Below are positions 17,043-26,202 of a stretch of DNA of 64,000 nt, piece by piece; within the stretch, counting starts at the first letter, position 1; each line of letters opens with the position of its first letter. Source of the DNA: Rheinheimera sp. 1928-s (GTDB taxonomy: Bacteria; Pseudomonadota; Gammaproteobacteria; Enterobacterales; Alteromonadaceae); assembly GCF_029269265.1 (NCBI RefSeq), contig NZ_JARIXP010000008.1, positions 1 to 64,000 on the forward strand. The letters run 5' to 3'. The notes below the pieces were generated by a model. It made no database searches and was not told the origin of the DNA. It saw only the letters and a list, made by a program, of their open reading frames with translations. A program made the position numbers and the translations under genes.

Positions 17043-18059
17043 TTGTTGATTTTGCAAGCCCCTGAAATTGTAAAACTTCCCCCGGTTTTTAAACCAGCCT
17101 GGTGGCTGCGTAACTGCCATCTGCAAACCATAGTGGCTAAGTATCTGGCGCCTCGTCGCGCTTTGACGACAGAAGCAGAAATGCTGGCCTTGCCAGATGG
17201 CGATCATATCCAACTGAACTGGACAGAAAACCCTGAGCAGGCCGACGATAAACCTATAGTGCTGGTGTTGCATGGTCTGGAAGGTAATATCCATAGCCAC
17301 TATGCTGCAGGCATGCTGCACGCTTTGCAAAAACAGGGCTTTATAGCAGTACTGATGCATTTTCGCGGCTGTAACGGTGTCGCCAACCGCTTGCCACGAG
17401 CTTATCATTCAGGAGACACCGCTGATCTGGCCTATTTGATTGCCCAGCTTCAACTGCGTTATCCGGGCCGTCAACTGGCCGCTGTTGGTTTTTCTTTAGG
17501 TGGTAATGTGTTGGTGAAGTACTGTGGCGAACAAGGAGCACAGTGCGTGCTGAAAGCTGCGGTGGCTGTGTCAGCGCCTTTGGCTTTAGCTCCCAGTGCA
17601 CAGCGTATCAATCAAGGTGGCAGTAAAGTCTATCAGCAGTATTTATTGGGCCGTTTAAAAGCTACTATGCTGCGCAAACTGGAACGACACAGAGATTTTC
17701 CTTTGCCTGTCAGCAAAGCGCAAATTCTGGCGTTAAAAACCATTCGCGACTTTGACGACTTACTGACAGCGCCGCTGCACGGTTTTCAAAATGCAGATGA
17801 CTATTACCAGAAATCCAGTGGCAAAGCCTTTTTAAAACAAGTGCGTGTGCCTTTGTTGCTGGTACATGCCAAAGATGATCCATTTTTATCACCAGCTGTG
17901 TTACCTAAGGCTGATGAAATGCCACCTTATGTGCAGTTATTGTTATCGCGCCATGGTGGCCATGTTGGTTTTGTTACAGGTAATACGCCTTTTAAAGCGG
18001 AATATTATCTGGAACAACAGCTGCCGCCTTACCTTGCTCAATTTTTAGGAAAACACTGA
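17043..18059 (+). CDS. yheT: YheT-type alpha/beta hydrolase
   Basis: A 338-residue hydrolase closely matching E. coli YheT: LHGLEGNIHSHYAAGML near residue 77, MHFRGCNG at 105-112, nucleophile in GFSLGGN (Ser151), IHAKDDP-like VHAKDDPF with the Asp, and HGGHVGF with the His. All starts near the N-terminus are TTG (17043, 17046, 17052), after AGTAGGA; I could not decide between them. It overlaps yheU by one base. Physiological substrate unknown. Confidence 0.9.
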   Translation: MLILQAPEIVKLPPVFKPAWWLRNCHLQTIVAKYLAPRRALTTEAEMLALPDGDHIQLNWTENPEQADDKPIVLVLHGLEGNIHSHYAAGMLHALQKQGFIAVLMHFRGCNGVANRLPRAYHSGDTADLAYLIAQLQLRYPGRQLAAVGFSLGGNVLVKYCGEQGAQCVLKAAVAVSAPLALAPSAQRINQGGSKVYQQYLLGRLKATMLRKLERHRDFPLPVSKAQILALKTIRDFDDLLTAPLHGFQNADDYYQKSSGKAFLKQVRVPLLLVHAKDDPFLSPAVLPKADEMPPYVQLLLSRHGGHVGFVTGNTPFKAEYYLEQQLPPYLAQFLGKH

Positions 18060-18310
18060 TGCTACTTATTCCATATGAGCAATTATCAACAGATACGCTG
18101 GAAAGCCTGATCGAAGCTTTTGTATTACGCGAAGGCACTGAATATGGTGAGCAGGACATTAGCCTGAGCGATAAAGTCGCGCAGGTGAAACATCAGCTCC
18201 AAGCCGACCAACTGGTAATTTTGTATTCAGAGTTACACGAAAGTGTAGATATCATCACCAAACAGCAGTGGCGACAATTGGTAAAACAAGGCGAGATCGA
18301 GAATGAGTAG
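18059..18310 (+). CDS. yheU: YheU family (UPF0270) protein
   Basis: Eighty-three residues starting MLLIPYEQLSTDTLESLIE and containing FVLREGTEYGEQDISLSDKV, the hallmark of UPF0270/YheU. Function unknown. Its stop/start junction with yheT overlaps by one base. In E. coli prkB follows; here a degraded Rhs fragment begins instead, so the conserved cluster is interrupted after this gene. Confidence 0.92.
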   Translation: MLLIPYEQLSTDTLESLIEAFVLREGTEYGEQDISLSDKVAQVKHQLQADQLVILYSELHESVDIITKQQWRQLVKQGEIENE

Positions 18311-18337
18311 ATTTAACACCCCTCTGGCCTTAGAGTA

Positions 18338-18541
18338 TTGTACTGCCATCAAGACGTTTTTCACTGGTGACATTACCGTTAGCAACATAACCAAAAATTT
18401 GGGTTTGACCGCCTTTGGTCACGGTTCGAGTTAGCCACTATGCTGTAAGTCTCGGCAATGGCTCCACTGCGGCTGGTTCTGTTACCCAACGCATCATAGC
18501 CAAAACTATGATTGCCCAAACCACTGCTGGTAATGCCTGTT
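18338..18541 (-). pseudogene. Degraded Rhs core fragment (oldest remnant)
   Basis: On the minus strand about 200 bases match the intact Rhs gene at about 20785-20990. It reads [20 protein letters not shown] onward through GAIAETYSI, then loses frame by a short deletion after the N-S-N-R residues and ends at a stop after a shifted KRLDGSTIL. It has no start, no ribosome site and no surviving toxin tip. It begins at exactly the same core position as the second fragment at 19487. Confidence 0.85.
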
Positions 18542-18560
18542 TAGGGCAAATCGAAAAAGA

Positions 18561-18585
18561 GGGGTAAGGTAGAAGTCCTTACCCC
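18561..18585. terminator. Terminator after the second putative immunity gene
   Basis: GGGGTAAGG (18561-18569), 7-base loop, CCTTACCCC (18577-18585). T-runs lie on both sides, so it works on the minus strand for the gene ending at 18593 and could also stop plus-strand transcription. Confidence 0.75.
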
Positions 18586-18592
18586 ATGTTTT

Positions 18593-18805
18593 TTAGCTTT
18601 TATCTTTGTTGTTTAGCTTGACCCAATAAGCTATAACTACAAAAAAGCAAAACATATACAAATAGCCTAAAAACTTCTTTAATGCCGCTATTTGATGCTC
18701 TTCATAAGGTAGTGCTTCTATTTGTTCTGTCGCAAAAGGTAGAAGCAATAACGACAGACAAGCAAACGCTATCATTGCTCCTGATGCTTTCCATTTATTG
18801 TTCAT
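18593..18805 (-). CDS. Small two-helix membrane protein, putative immunity to the orphan Rhs tip
   Basis: From the ATG at 18805 there are 70 residues with two hydrophobic helices (about 8-27 and 46-64) and a short charged end. Its start overlaps the stop of the orphan toxin tip (TGATG), the usual arrangement of toxin and immunity genes. The region is visibly richer in A/T than the Rhs core. I do not recognise the family; the immunity role is inferred from position and topology. An inner-membrane protein would fit a toxin acting at the membrane or in the periplasm. Confidence 0.6.
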   Translation of the reverse strand: MNNKWKASGAMIAFACLSLLLLPFATEQIEALPYEEHQIAALKKFLGYLYMFCFFVVIAYWVKLNNKDKS

Positions 18806-19085
18806 CACTTTTTACATCCACAATCATCAAAGCTTTCCACGAAATCCATACCGACATCCGCCAGATCTCTGCCAAATCCAGATAGTGCACCAAGCCCAGC
18901 CCCCTTTGTTAGATTTCGCAAGAAACCATAGCCTTTTCCTCCAGAGGTATACCCACCTAAGAAGCCTGACACTGCACCATTCAAAGTATCATCTAACGCT
19001 ATTTTAGGTGTACTACTTGCCGTTACCAAAGTGGCAATTCCAGCTGCTGTAAAATTACCTCCGTTTACAAGTGCAGTAGCTCCAC
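18805..19085 (-). pseudogene. Orphan Rhs C-terminal toxin tip (glycine-rich, hydrophobic)
   Basis: A frame open from 19092 reads SGATALVNGGNFTAAG, then ALDDTLNGAVSGFLGGYTSG, then GLRNLTKGAGLGALSGFG-like glycine-rich sequence and ends in FDDCGCKK. The part from about 19030 down could be translated from a TTG, but no ribosome site is seen. It joins the core fragment at about 19083-19085 out of frame, so the distal core was deleted and the tip can no longer be made as an Rhs fusion. The composition suggests a membrane-active or small structured tip; no catalytic motif is recognised. Confidence 0.6.
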
Positions 19086-19487
19086 TTGCCCATTAAAGTA
19101 AATGTACTGTTTGGTGGTGCCTTCGGCTAACAACTGACCTTGTGGGCTATAGATAAACCTCGTTTCAACACTGCCGACTGCTTTATACACCCGCTGGCCC
19201 AGCGCGTTGTATCTGTACTGTGCTGAACCTGCGCTCGCCATTCGGTTATCGTTGTTATAGCTGTAGCTGATAACACTGCCATCAAAACGTTTTTCACTGC
19301 TGACATTACCGTTAGCGTCATAACCAAAAATTCGCGTTTGGCCGCCTTTAGTCACTGAAGATAAACGGTTTGAATTGGGAGCTATAGCGTAGGTTTCATT
19401 GACAGCTCCACTGCGGCTGGTTCTGTTGCCCAACGCATCATAGCCAAAACTATGATTACCCAGGCCACTGCTGGTGATGCCTGTTAA
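19083..19487 (-). pseudogene. Displaced Rhs core fragment
   Basis: About 400 bases nearly identical to the intact rhs gene, reading [20 protein letters not shown] through YIYFNGQV, then a jump to VELLHL and a stop at 19065. The open frame continues upstream to 19559 only because it runs through the terminator of the preceding immunity gene; there is no ribosome site. It is the residue of a former 3' end of the Rhs gene left behind when a new tip was acquired. Confidence 0.85.
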
Positions 19488-19512
19488 GCAGTTGAGTTCA
19501 AATCGAAGATTG

Positions 19513-19537
19513 GGGGCCAAGGTACAACACCGGCCCC
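19513..19537 (-). terminator. Hairpin after the Rhs immunity gene
   Basis: GGGGCC (19513-19518) pairs with GGCCCC (19532-19537), about 15 bases past the stop at 19552. The T-tract is weak. Position and shape parallel the hairpin after the second immunity gene. Confidence 0.45.
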
Positions 19538-19551
19538 ACAACATAAACATC

Positions 19552-19812
19552 CTATTCAATGAAACATAAATGATTAGAGTTAGTCACATATAGTTCAATA
19601 TTTTTGGCCTGAAACAACATTTTCTCATCGGCCCTGTTTTCAGAATTGCATTTTGATAGATGCGGTTTCATTTTATAGAAAATGTCCAACTTAGCATTCA
19701 GCTCCCCGTCTGCAATGCCCCTCTGAAGATAAGATTCCTTTGTCTCATAATGTGTAACAAAAACCACCACAACAAATGAGATTACTACAACAAAGTTCTT
19801 GATCAGTTGCAT
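19552..19812 (-). CDS. Putative immunity protein for the Rhs toxin, membrane-anchored
   Basis: From the ATG at 19812 there are 86 residues: an N-terminal hydrophobic anchor or signal ([16 protein letters not shown], residues 5-20), then a polar domain with two cysteines. The ribosome site GGAGG lies in the last codons of rhs, 5 bases before this ATG, and the genes overlap by 10 bases, so translation is coupled. A domain held on the periplasmic side fits protection from a peptidoglycan-directed toxin. No family recognised; role inferred. Confidence 0.65.
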   Translation of the reverse strand: MQLIKNFVVVISFVVVVFVTHYETKESYLQRGIADGELNAKLDIFYKMKPHLSKCNSENRADEKMLFQAKNIELYVTNSNHLCFIE

Positions 19813-22800
19813 GAGCACCTCCGAATAACTGAATTTTGGCCAGTTCTAAACCCCCAGTTATTTTCAACAACTCCGCTGGGTGATGCGGATATAGTTGAAC
19901 TACTGCTAGTTGCAATACCCACATGACCACCATGGGCTACCAAATCTCCCGCTTGCGCAGGACCTTGCGTCACGACTGGCCAGCCTACAACAGAATAACT
20001 AGCACTGGATAGACTCTGTGCACCAGGAGGATAAAGGCCCAATAATTGAGACATCAAGCTGCCACCAACGTTGGGTAAGTTATAACCAGAAGATTCATAG
20101 GATGTATCCGCATAGAGATTACATTTATATGTATTCTCTCCAAAACCTCTGTTTATATCTGTTCTGTCGGCCGATTTACTCCAATCTCTCTTATCATTTC
20201 TGGCTGCGCTGATTACATCTTGTGGCAACCCACATGGGCACAATCCAAATTCATCAACCAATATCAGAGGATTTCCCCCCACATACCCATAAGTATTCAA
20301 CCCACCCGCCAAACCAATAGGGTCACTCTGCAAATAGCGCCCTAAAGTCGCATCGTAATCCCTGAAATAGTTATACCAGCTTTGTTTTTCAGAGTCCCAA
20401 TATTGGCCAGGGAAGCCGATATTAAAGTCACCAATAGAAGTAGTCAGTACAGAACGGTCAAAGGCCTCCAGCTTAGCCCGCCAGACTATCGCTTTGCTGG
20501 CATTGGTTATCACTTCAGGACGCCCCAAATGGTCGTTGTGCACATAATACAGCTGGTTGTTCAGAATATAACCCACCACTTGTCCATTAAAATAAATGTA
20601 CTGTTTAGTGGTACCTTCGGCTAACAACTGACCATCCGGGCTGTAAATAAAGCGGGTTTCAACACTGCCGACTTTTTTATACACCCGCTGGCCCAAGGCA
20701 TTGTATCTGTACTGCGCCGAGCCTGCGCTCGCCATTCGGTTATCGTTGTTATAGCTGTAGCTAATCACACTGCCGTCAAAACGTTTTTCACTGGTGACAT
20801 TACCACTAGCGTCATAACCAAAAATTCGGGTTTGACCGCCTTTGGTCACTGAAGATAAACGGTTTGAATTGGGTGCTATAGCGTAGCTCTCATTCACAGC
20901 ACCACTGCGGCTGGTTCTGTTGCCCAACGCATCATAGCCAAAACTATGATTGCCCAAACCACTGCTGGTGATGCCTGTTAAACGTTTTAACGCATCGTAG
21001 CTGAAATTCTGGCTATAACTACTGGTAATGCCGTGAGTGATTGCACTGATGGTGTTATCCAGGTTGTAACTAAAACCAAGGCTTTGTACCCCAGGCGTGC
21101 TGATGCCTGTTAAGCGGTAACTCTGGTCGTAACTCAGGTTGCGTTTTAAACCATTGCCATAAGTCCATTCATCCACTGGCCCGCCCGGAAATTGTTTGAT
21201 CCCTGTCAGCACCGACCGGCTGACACCGTTGATAGTCACTGTCATGGAGGCTAAATCACCATTCACGGCATAAGAGTAATTGACCCTGTTGCCACCAGGA
21301 TAGGTTTGGCTGATGACACGGCCCATCGCGTCGTAACCCCAGGTGGTCACATCATTCCAGCTGCCGACATAGTTGGCTGCCAGAGTGGTTTGAGTTTGGC
21401 TGCTTAATAAACCCCATTCATTAAACTGGTAGCTGGTGGAGCCACTGTCGTTGCCCACCTTATTCAGTTTACCTTTTGCATAAGAACCTTCGTCATAAGT
21501 CCAGAGCGCCTGGCTACCATTACTTTTGTATTGAATTCGCCCAACAGCATCATAGTCATAAGTGGTGGTGATACCTCTGGCGTCTGTGCTGTTTGACAAT
21601 AAGCCCATTTCATCATAGTTAAAACTACTTTGGCCGCTATCCGGGCTGAGCAGTTGTTCAAGCTGAGCTCTGTCGTTTTTACTATTGATAGTGCTATTAA
21701 AGCGCGCATCCTGAACCTGCTTTAAGCCTCTAGCATCATGGCTGAAGGTAGTCACTTTTCCTGCAGCGTCTGTTTGCCGGATAAGACGACCCAAGGCATC
21801 GTAGGCAAACTGAGTGGTTGTATTGGTCTGCGCATCTGCATCCGTTAAACGATTTCCATTGCCATCATAGGTAAAAGTGCGCATGACCTGACCTGCATGG
21901 TTCTTAGCTTTTACCAGATGGCCCATGCTGTCATATTCATAACTTAGAGCCCATCGTGTTGCACTGGTATAATAAGAACCACAGTCAGGTTGTGTCGGCT
22001 GCACTGGCTGTGAGACATCCGGGGCGTCAGGATCTGGTCTGGGTAAGATGATGATTGGTTCTTCGATCAGCCCTGAGCTAAAAGATGTGATTGGAGGAGC
22101 CTCTGGAATTGACATCGGGTCACCACAATCGACAAAACGACTGAAAAACTGATCTGCTAAGCTCATACGTGTTACATTCCCAGCTTTGTCATAAGAATAA
22201 GTTTTGAATGACCTAACATGACTTCCTGGCACTCGTCCTGAGCTTGGAGGGATGATACTGTAATATTCATGGATCAATTGCTCAGCGGCATTATAGTGAT
22301 AACCAGTTCCTGCCCCTGTGCTTTGTTTGACTGAAGACAAATTCCCAGCCCAGTTATAAGTATAAATAGTTGCATTACTAGCACCGAAAGCCGACAGTTT
22401 CTCTTCTTTAGTGACCCGCCCCATTTTGTCGTAAACATATTTTGTAACTGTACCATCAGGGTATGTTATTTGCCCCACATGACCTAAAGCATCATAACCG
22501 CTGTATAAAGTGACAAGCCCGGATGCATCTGTTGATCTGATGACATTTCCTGATGAGTCATACTGGAATGTAGAAACCCGCTGATTGGGTGTGGTGACAG
22601 TGATCTGACTAAATAAATGGTTACTATGATACGTATAAGTGTATGTGGTGGTATAGGTTTGACCATTAGCTAAGGTCTCATAAGTCAGCAGGTTTTGTTT
22701 TTCATCGTAGCTAAAGCGCTCAGTTAGCCATCCGGTGGTTTTTCTCGTTAACTTATTCAGGTTGTCATGCCAACTGAGCAAAGTTGTGATCGCTTCCGGT

Positions 22801-24173
22801 TCGCCATAAGCATTTATTTGCTGAATGACCTGATTTTTGCCATTGTAGCTGTAACGAGTGACCTTATCGTTCCAGTCTGTTTCTGTCACTTTGCGTCCAC
22901 TAGTATCATAAGTGGTCGCCTGAGCACTGGCGGCACAATAGGCAGAACCTTCTTTTTCAACCCGCATCAGTTTTGATCTAAGAGCGCTGTCGTAAAAATA
23001 AGTGGTTTTATGACCTAAGGGATTCGTAACTGTGGTGGTATCTGCTGTAAAAGAGAAATTATGCTTTTCCGTCTCATTAGCGTGCTTAGACTCTATTGCC
23101 CGCCCTGTTGAGTCATATTGAAAGTAGGAGAATCTGGTGTTTCCTTTAGCTACTCCGGTTAATAAAGTAGGAAACCTGCTGTCTTCATAATAATAGGTTT
23201 TACTATTTCCATCAGGAAACACCACTCTACCCAACATACCGTTGGTTTTATAGCTGTATTGATATTCATATCCAGCATTGTTTTTAACCGACGAAATACG
23301 TTCGCCCTGCCAATCAAAGGTTAGTTTACGGCCGTTAGAATGGGTAATGGCTGACAGCTTACCGCTGCTATTGTAACTATAGCTGTGGCTGATACCGTAA
23401 GACTGGATCTGCAGGGCTCCGGAAAAGGTTAGTGTGTCAGGCTTTTCAGAAAATGAAACATTAATTAACCGGCCCAGGCTGTCGTAAATTTCGTTCTGAT
23501 CGCTTTCGTTACGGAATATCCAACTGTTGCCAGCCCCCTGATAGAGATAATTCTTGCCGGAGGCCGTTTTATAGCCCGACTTAGAGCCCACACCAGGAAC
23601 GTCAAAGGTTGCGGCGGAAAGCTTTACCGACTTACCATCACCCCGGTATAAGGTTTTCGTGCTGACATCCAGGCGTTTATCAAAGCTGCTGCTCCAGCCT
23701 TTCCCAAAAGCGCCCTCGTAGTTATTATGACTGGAATAGTGGCGGCTGATTTCAAGGGGATATTGCTCTTTACCAACAAAATCGGTTTCAAACTCTACTT
23801 TTTCGCCATTGGCAACCATAATCGGATTACCGTCGCACTTGTCATCGTCTGGGTTATTTTCTGGAGCACTACCTCCACCACCCCCCCCGCCACTTCCGGA
23901 AAGACTGCGATTTCTCCAGTCGGTCATAAAAAAATGGATATCCCACATTTGAGAGGGCAGTCTGGTACCAACAACAGCTATTCTTTCTGTCGGTTCTTCT
24001 GGTTCTTTAGCATTAGCTTTATTAACACCAACAGACCAGCCTGTACCGGGTAACCACTGGCTAAATGTGGTGTTTGCCGTATCAGATTTGTTGCCATCTG
24101 CTGTATTACAGATATTTATACCTCCCATTGCCAGAAAAGTATAAAACGCCACCCTGCTGTATTTATTGAGCAC
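19803..24173 (-). CDS. Rhs/YD-repeat polymorphic toxin with NlpC/P60-like C-terminal domain
   Basis: A 1456-residue protein starting at GTG with AAGGAG 6 bases upstream. Order of parts: a hydrophobic N-terminus (1-25), an [10 protein letters not shown] motif and Gly7 linker (64-101), a DUF6531-like domain (about 114-190), many YD repeats forming a shell (about 230-1200), and the Rhs core ([13 protein letters not shown]... to [24 protein letters not shown]). The tip runs from about 1312 to 1456. In the tip, [19 protein letters not shown] (Cys1351) and [15 protein letters not shown] (His1414/His1417) resemble the Cys and His motifs of NlpC/P60 peptidases, so a peptidoglycan amidase or peptidase toxin is inferred. 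No vgrG, hcp or PAAR gene is nearby. Confidence 0.88.
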   Translation of the reverse strand: MLNKYSRVAFYTFLAMGGINICNTADGNKSDTANTTFSQWLPGTGWSVGVNKANAKEPEEPTERIAVVGTRLPSQMWDIHFFMTDWRNRSLSGSGGGGGGGSAPENNPDDDKCDGNPIMVANGEKVEFETDFVGKEQYPLEISRHYSSHNNYEGAFGKGWSSSFDKRLDVSTKTLYRGDGKSVKLSAATFDVPGVGSKSGYKTASGKNYLYQGAGNSWIFRNESDQNEIYDSLGRLINVSFSEKPDTLTFSGALQIQSYGISHSYSYNSSGKLSAITHSNGRKLTFDWQGERISSVKNNAGYEYQYSYKTNGMLGRVVFPDGNSKTYYYEDSRFPTLLTGVAKGNTRFSYFQYDSTGRAIESKHANETEKHNFSFTADTTTVTNPLGHKTTYFYDSALRSKLMRVEKEGSAYCAASAQATTYDTSGRKVTETDWNDKVTRYSYNGKNQVIQQINAYGEPEAITTLLSWHDNLNKLTRKTTGWLTERFSYDEKQNLLTYETLANGQTYTTTYTYTYHSNHLFSQITVTTPNQRVSTFQYDSSGNVIRSTDASGLVTLYSGYDALGHVGQITYPDGTVTKYVYDKMGRVTKEEKLSAFGASNATIYTYNWAGNLSSVKQSTGAGTGYHYNAAEQLIHEYYSIIPPSSGRVPGSHVRSFKTYSYDKAGNVTRMSLADQFFSRFVDCGDPMSIPEAPPITSFSSGLIEEPIIILPRPDPDAPDVSQPVQPTQPDCGSYYTSATRWALSYEYDSMGHLVKAKNHAGQVMRTFTYDGNGNRLTDADAQTNTTTQFAYDALGRLIRQTDAAGKVTTFSHDARGLKQVQDARFNSTINSKNDRAQLEQLLSPDSGQSSFNYDEMGLLSNSTDARGITTTYDYDAVGRIQYKSNGSQALWTYDEGSYAKGKLNKVGNDSGSTSYQFNEWGLLSSQTQTTLAANYVGSWNDVTTWGYDAMGRVISQTYPGGNRVNYSYAVNGDLASMTVTINGVSRSVLTGIKQFPGGPVDEWTYGNGLKRNLSYDQSYRLTGISTPGVQSLGFSYNLDNTISAITHGITSSYSQNFSYDALKRLTGITSSGLGNHSFGYDALGNRTSRSGAVNESYAIAPNSNRLSSVTKGGQTRIFGYDASGNVTSEKRFDGSVISYSYNNDNRMASAGSAQYRYNALGQRVYKKVGSVETRFIYSPDGQLLAEGTTKQYIYFNGQVVGYILNNQLYYVHNDHLGRPEVITNASKAIVWRAKLEAFDRSVLTTSIGDFNIGFPGQYWDSEKQSWYNYFRDYDATLGRYLQSDPIGLAGGLNTYGYVGGNPLILVDEFGLCPCGLPQDVISAARNDKRDWSKSADRTDINRGFGENTYKCNLYADTSYESSGYNLPNVGGSLMSQLLGLYPPGAQSLSSASYSVVGWPVVTQGPAQAGDLVAHGGHVGIATSSSSTISASPSGVVENNWGFRTGQNSVIRRCSCN

Positions 24174-24748
24174 CTTATTCTCCTTTACTCATTATAAAAA
24201 CATCCCTGAAACATCAACATGCCATGACATAGAAAGTTTTCAGATTATTTTAAAAACAAAGATAGAAAGTACCGACCGCCCTGAATAAAATCAACAAAAA
24301 AAGATCCAAAAAAGAAACAAATAAATCATAAATGTTTATTTTGTAAATTCATCAATGGGTAAATAGGGATTTCCATTAACCTTCTCTGAGCCATTAGCTC
24401 TGCTTGCGATTACTGGCGAGGGCATTACAGTGATAACCACTTATGTCATCTGTACAGCGAATGTTCCAGCCTGTTGTAACCTCAGCTTATCGCTGGTGAA
24501 AACTCTTTGTGGAGCGCTGGAACCAGATCATGCCGAGCGTGGTTCTTTCAATTGAAAGACTAAGCATTGCGTTACCAGCAGGTTGGCACAACAAATCAAC
24601 GGATTAGAGGAAAATATCTAATGCCAGCTAGTAACAGATTGCATATATTGAGCGAATAAACCATGGGGCTGCAAAGTGACTTTCTTTGGCTAAACAATGT
24701 TTAAAGCGAAGCGATGTAAAAAGTTTACTGCTGGGTCAAGACTCTTTT
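24174..24748. other. Long interval between rhs and cysQ without a recognisable gene
   Basis: About 575 bases, A/T rich near rhs. No frame with a ribosome site stands out. It contains the minus-strand TATAAT at 24191-24196 near the rhs start, a 16-bp perfect palindrome TCTTTCAATTGAAAGA (24544-24559), and an 8-bp inverted repeat GTTCCAGC (24463-24470)/GCTGGAAC (24516-24523) enclosing a smaller hairpin. It may be the outer edge of the Rhs island. Confidence 0.5.
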
Positions 24749-25576
24749 TTACCCTAAAGTCCGGGTGGCGCTATGAGCACGGATCAGTTCGGTCCATGGC
24801 ACTTCAGAGCGGCCTATCACCATAAAATCGGGGTTCGACAAGGTTTCACGCTGGTTGTAACTTAAAGGTGCAAACTGACTGTCGAGAATTTTGCCACCTG
24901 CTTCTTCAACTATCACATGCACAGCGGCAGTGTCCCATTCGCCTGTTGGGCCTAAACGCAGGTAACAATCAGCACCACCTTCAGCCACTAAACAGCTTTT
25001 TAATGAACAGCTGCCCAAGGCAATAAATTCTGAACTGGCCGGAGTGTTGAGCAACTGATGAATATGCTCAATGGGTTGACGGCGGCTGACGGCTATTTTA
25101 AGGACGTCACCAGGTTGATGCTGATTGACCTGAATTCGATTGATGAAATGGTGCTGCTGTTTAAAAGCACCATTACCACGGGTAGCGTAATACCAGATTT
25201 GTTCTTTCGGCCAATAAATCACCCCCAATACAGGCCAGCCATGTTCCACCAGCGCTATGCTGACGGCGAAATCTCCACTGCGGGCAATAAATTCCTGGGT
25301 GCCATCCATAGGGTCAATCAGCCAGTAGCGTGGCCAATCCTGGCGCTGGCGCAGCGGCAGTAAATGCATTTCTTCAGAGACAACAGGAATTTCCGGAGCG
25401 AGTTCGGTTAAAGCATGCAAAATCAGTGCATTGGCTGCTAAATCTGCACTGGTGACTGGGCTCTCATCCGCTTTATTTTTGGACTCAAAATCACCACTCT
25501 GGTACATAGACCACAGTGTATCCCCAGCTGCACGAGCTGCGTCTTTGACAGGTTCCAGTAACCTACTTAAAAACAT
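24749..25576 (-). CDS. cysQ: 3'(2'),5'-bisphosphate nucleotidase CysQ
   Basis: Hydrolyses 3'-phosphoadenosine 5'-phosphate to AMP, clearing a by-product of sulfate assimilation. The 275 residues show the inositol-phosphatase fold motifs: SEEM (67-70), WLIDPMDGT (about 85-93) with the metal-binding Asp residues, and WDTAAVHVIVEEAGG near 215. It overlaps nudE by 14 bases, and the nudE-cysQ pairing next to gsp genes is known from Vibrio and Shewanella. Confidence 0.93.
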   Translation of the reverse strand: MFLSRLLEPVKDAARAAGDTLWSMYQSGDFESKNKADESPVTSADLAANALILHALTELAPEIPVVSEEMHLLPLRQRQDWPRYWLIDPMDGTQEFIARSGDFAVSIALVEHGWPVLGVIYWPKEQIWYYATRGNGAFKQQHHFINRIQVNQHQPGDVLKIAVSRRQPIEHIHQLLNTPASSEFIALGSCSLKSCLVAEGGADCYLRLGPTGEWDTAAVHVIVEEAGGKILDSQFAPLSYNQRETLSNPDFMVIGRSEVPWTELIRAHSATRTLG

Positions 25577-26141
25577 CCTGATGCTTGTCCAGATAATCTC
25601 GGGCTAAAAACAAGGCCGCTACACTGCGGGCCTCAGTGAAATCGCTTTGATCTAATAACTCAAACTGCTGTTGCCACTGCCATGGTACCAGTTCCAAAGG
25701 TTCGGGTTCATCCCCTGGCAGGCTGGACGCTGTTAAATCCAACGCCAAGACAATATGCATTGTAGCACTAAAGTAACCTGGAGCTAAGGCCACGGTTTTT
25801 AACGGAATTAAACGTCCGGCTTTAAAACCTATTTCTTCCTGCAATTCACGGTTGGCTGCTTCGGCTGCAGTTTCCCCAGGATCGATCAGACCTTTGGGGA
25901 AGCCTAACTGGTAATCATGGGTACCGGCACAATACTCACGGATCAGATAAAAATGCTGTGGATCAGGGCAAGCCACCACCATCACTGCACCACGGCCGCT
26001 GCCTTTCATCCGCTCGTACGTACGTTTTTCGCCGTTGCTAAATTGCAGATCCAGTTGTTCAATCTTAAACAGCCGACTTTGTGCGACCAGTTTTTGTTCT
26101 AAAATCTGCGGTTTTTCTTTGTCGCTGTCGCGCTGCGCCAT
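25563..26141 (-). CDS. nudE: ADP compounds hydrolase NudE
   Basis: A Nudix hydrolase acting on ADP-ribose and related dinucleotides. From the ATG at 26141 it has 192 residues, aligning with E. coli NudE from EQKLVAQSRLF onward. The Nudix box starts GLIDPGETAAEAANRELQEE (about 94-113), followed by IGF. The frame is open to 26168, but GAGG precedes the 26141 ATG. It diverges from yrfG. Confidence 0.92.
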   Translation of the reverse strand: MAQRDSDKEKPQILEQKLVAQSRLFKIEQLDLQFSNGEKRTYERMKGSGRGAVMVVACPDPQHFYLIREYCAGTHDYQLGFPKGLIDPGETAAEAANRELQEEIGFKAGRLIPLKTVALAPGYFSATMHIVLALDLTASSLPGDEPEPLELVPWQWQQQFELLDQSDFTEARSVAALFLARDYLDKHQDVFK

Positions 26142-26202
26142 AAAACTGCCTCTGCTACAATGGGCCATCGCCTTACTATAAATGGATTAGCTGGAAAAAC
26201 CT

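Noticed and set aside
16995-17408. Long N-terminal extension of the Tat-signal gene
   Set aside because: It would place a twin-arginine signal inside the protein and overlap the divergent yheT; the ATG at 16994 gives a proper Tat leader.
18302-18433. Start of prkB after yheU (ATG at 18304 reading MSRFNTPLALEY)
   Set aside because: The frame runs antisense through a degraded Rhs fragment and stops after 43 codons; it does not match a phosphoribulokinase start.
19488-19559. Separate Rhs-like gene starting at 19559
   Set aside because: The ATG lies in the terminator region of the immunity gene, has no ribosome site, and the first 24 residues are not Rhs-like.
18338-24173. Rhs as a type VI secretion effector cluster
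   Set aside because: No vgrG, hcp, PAAR or adaptor gene lies near, and the protein has a hydrophobic N-terminus; the delivery route is left open.
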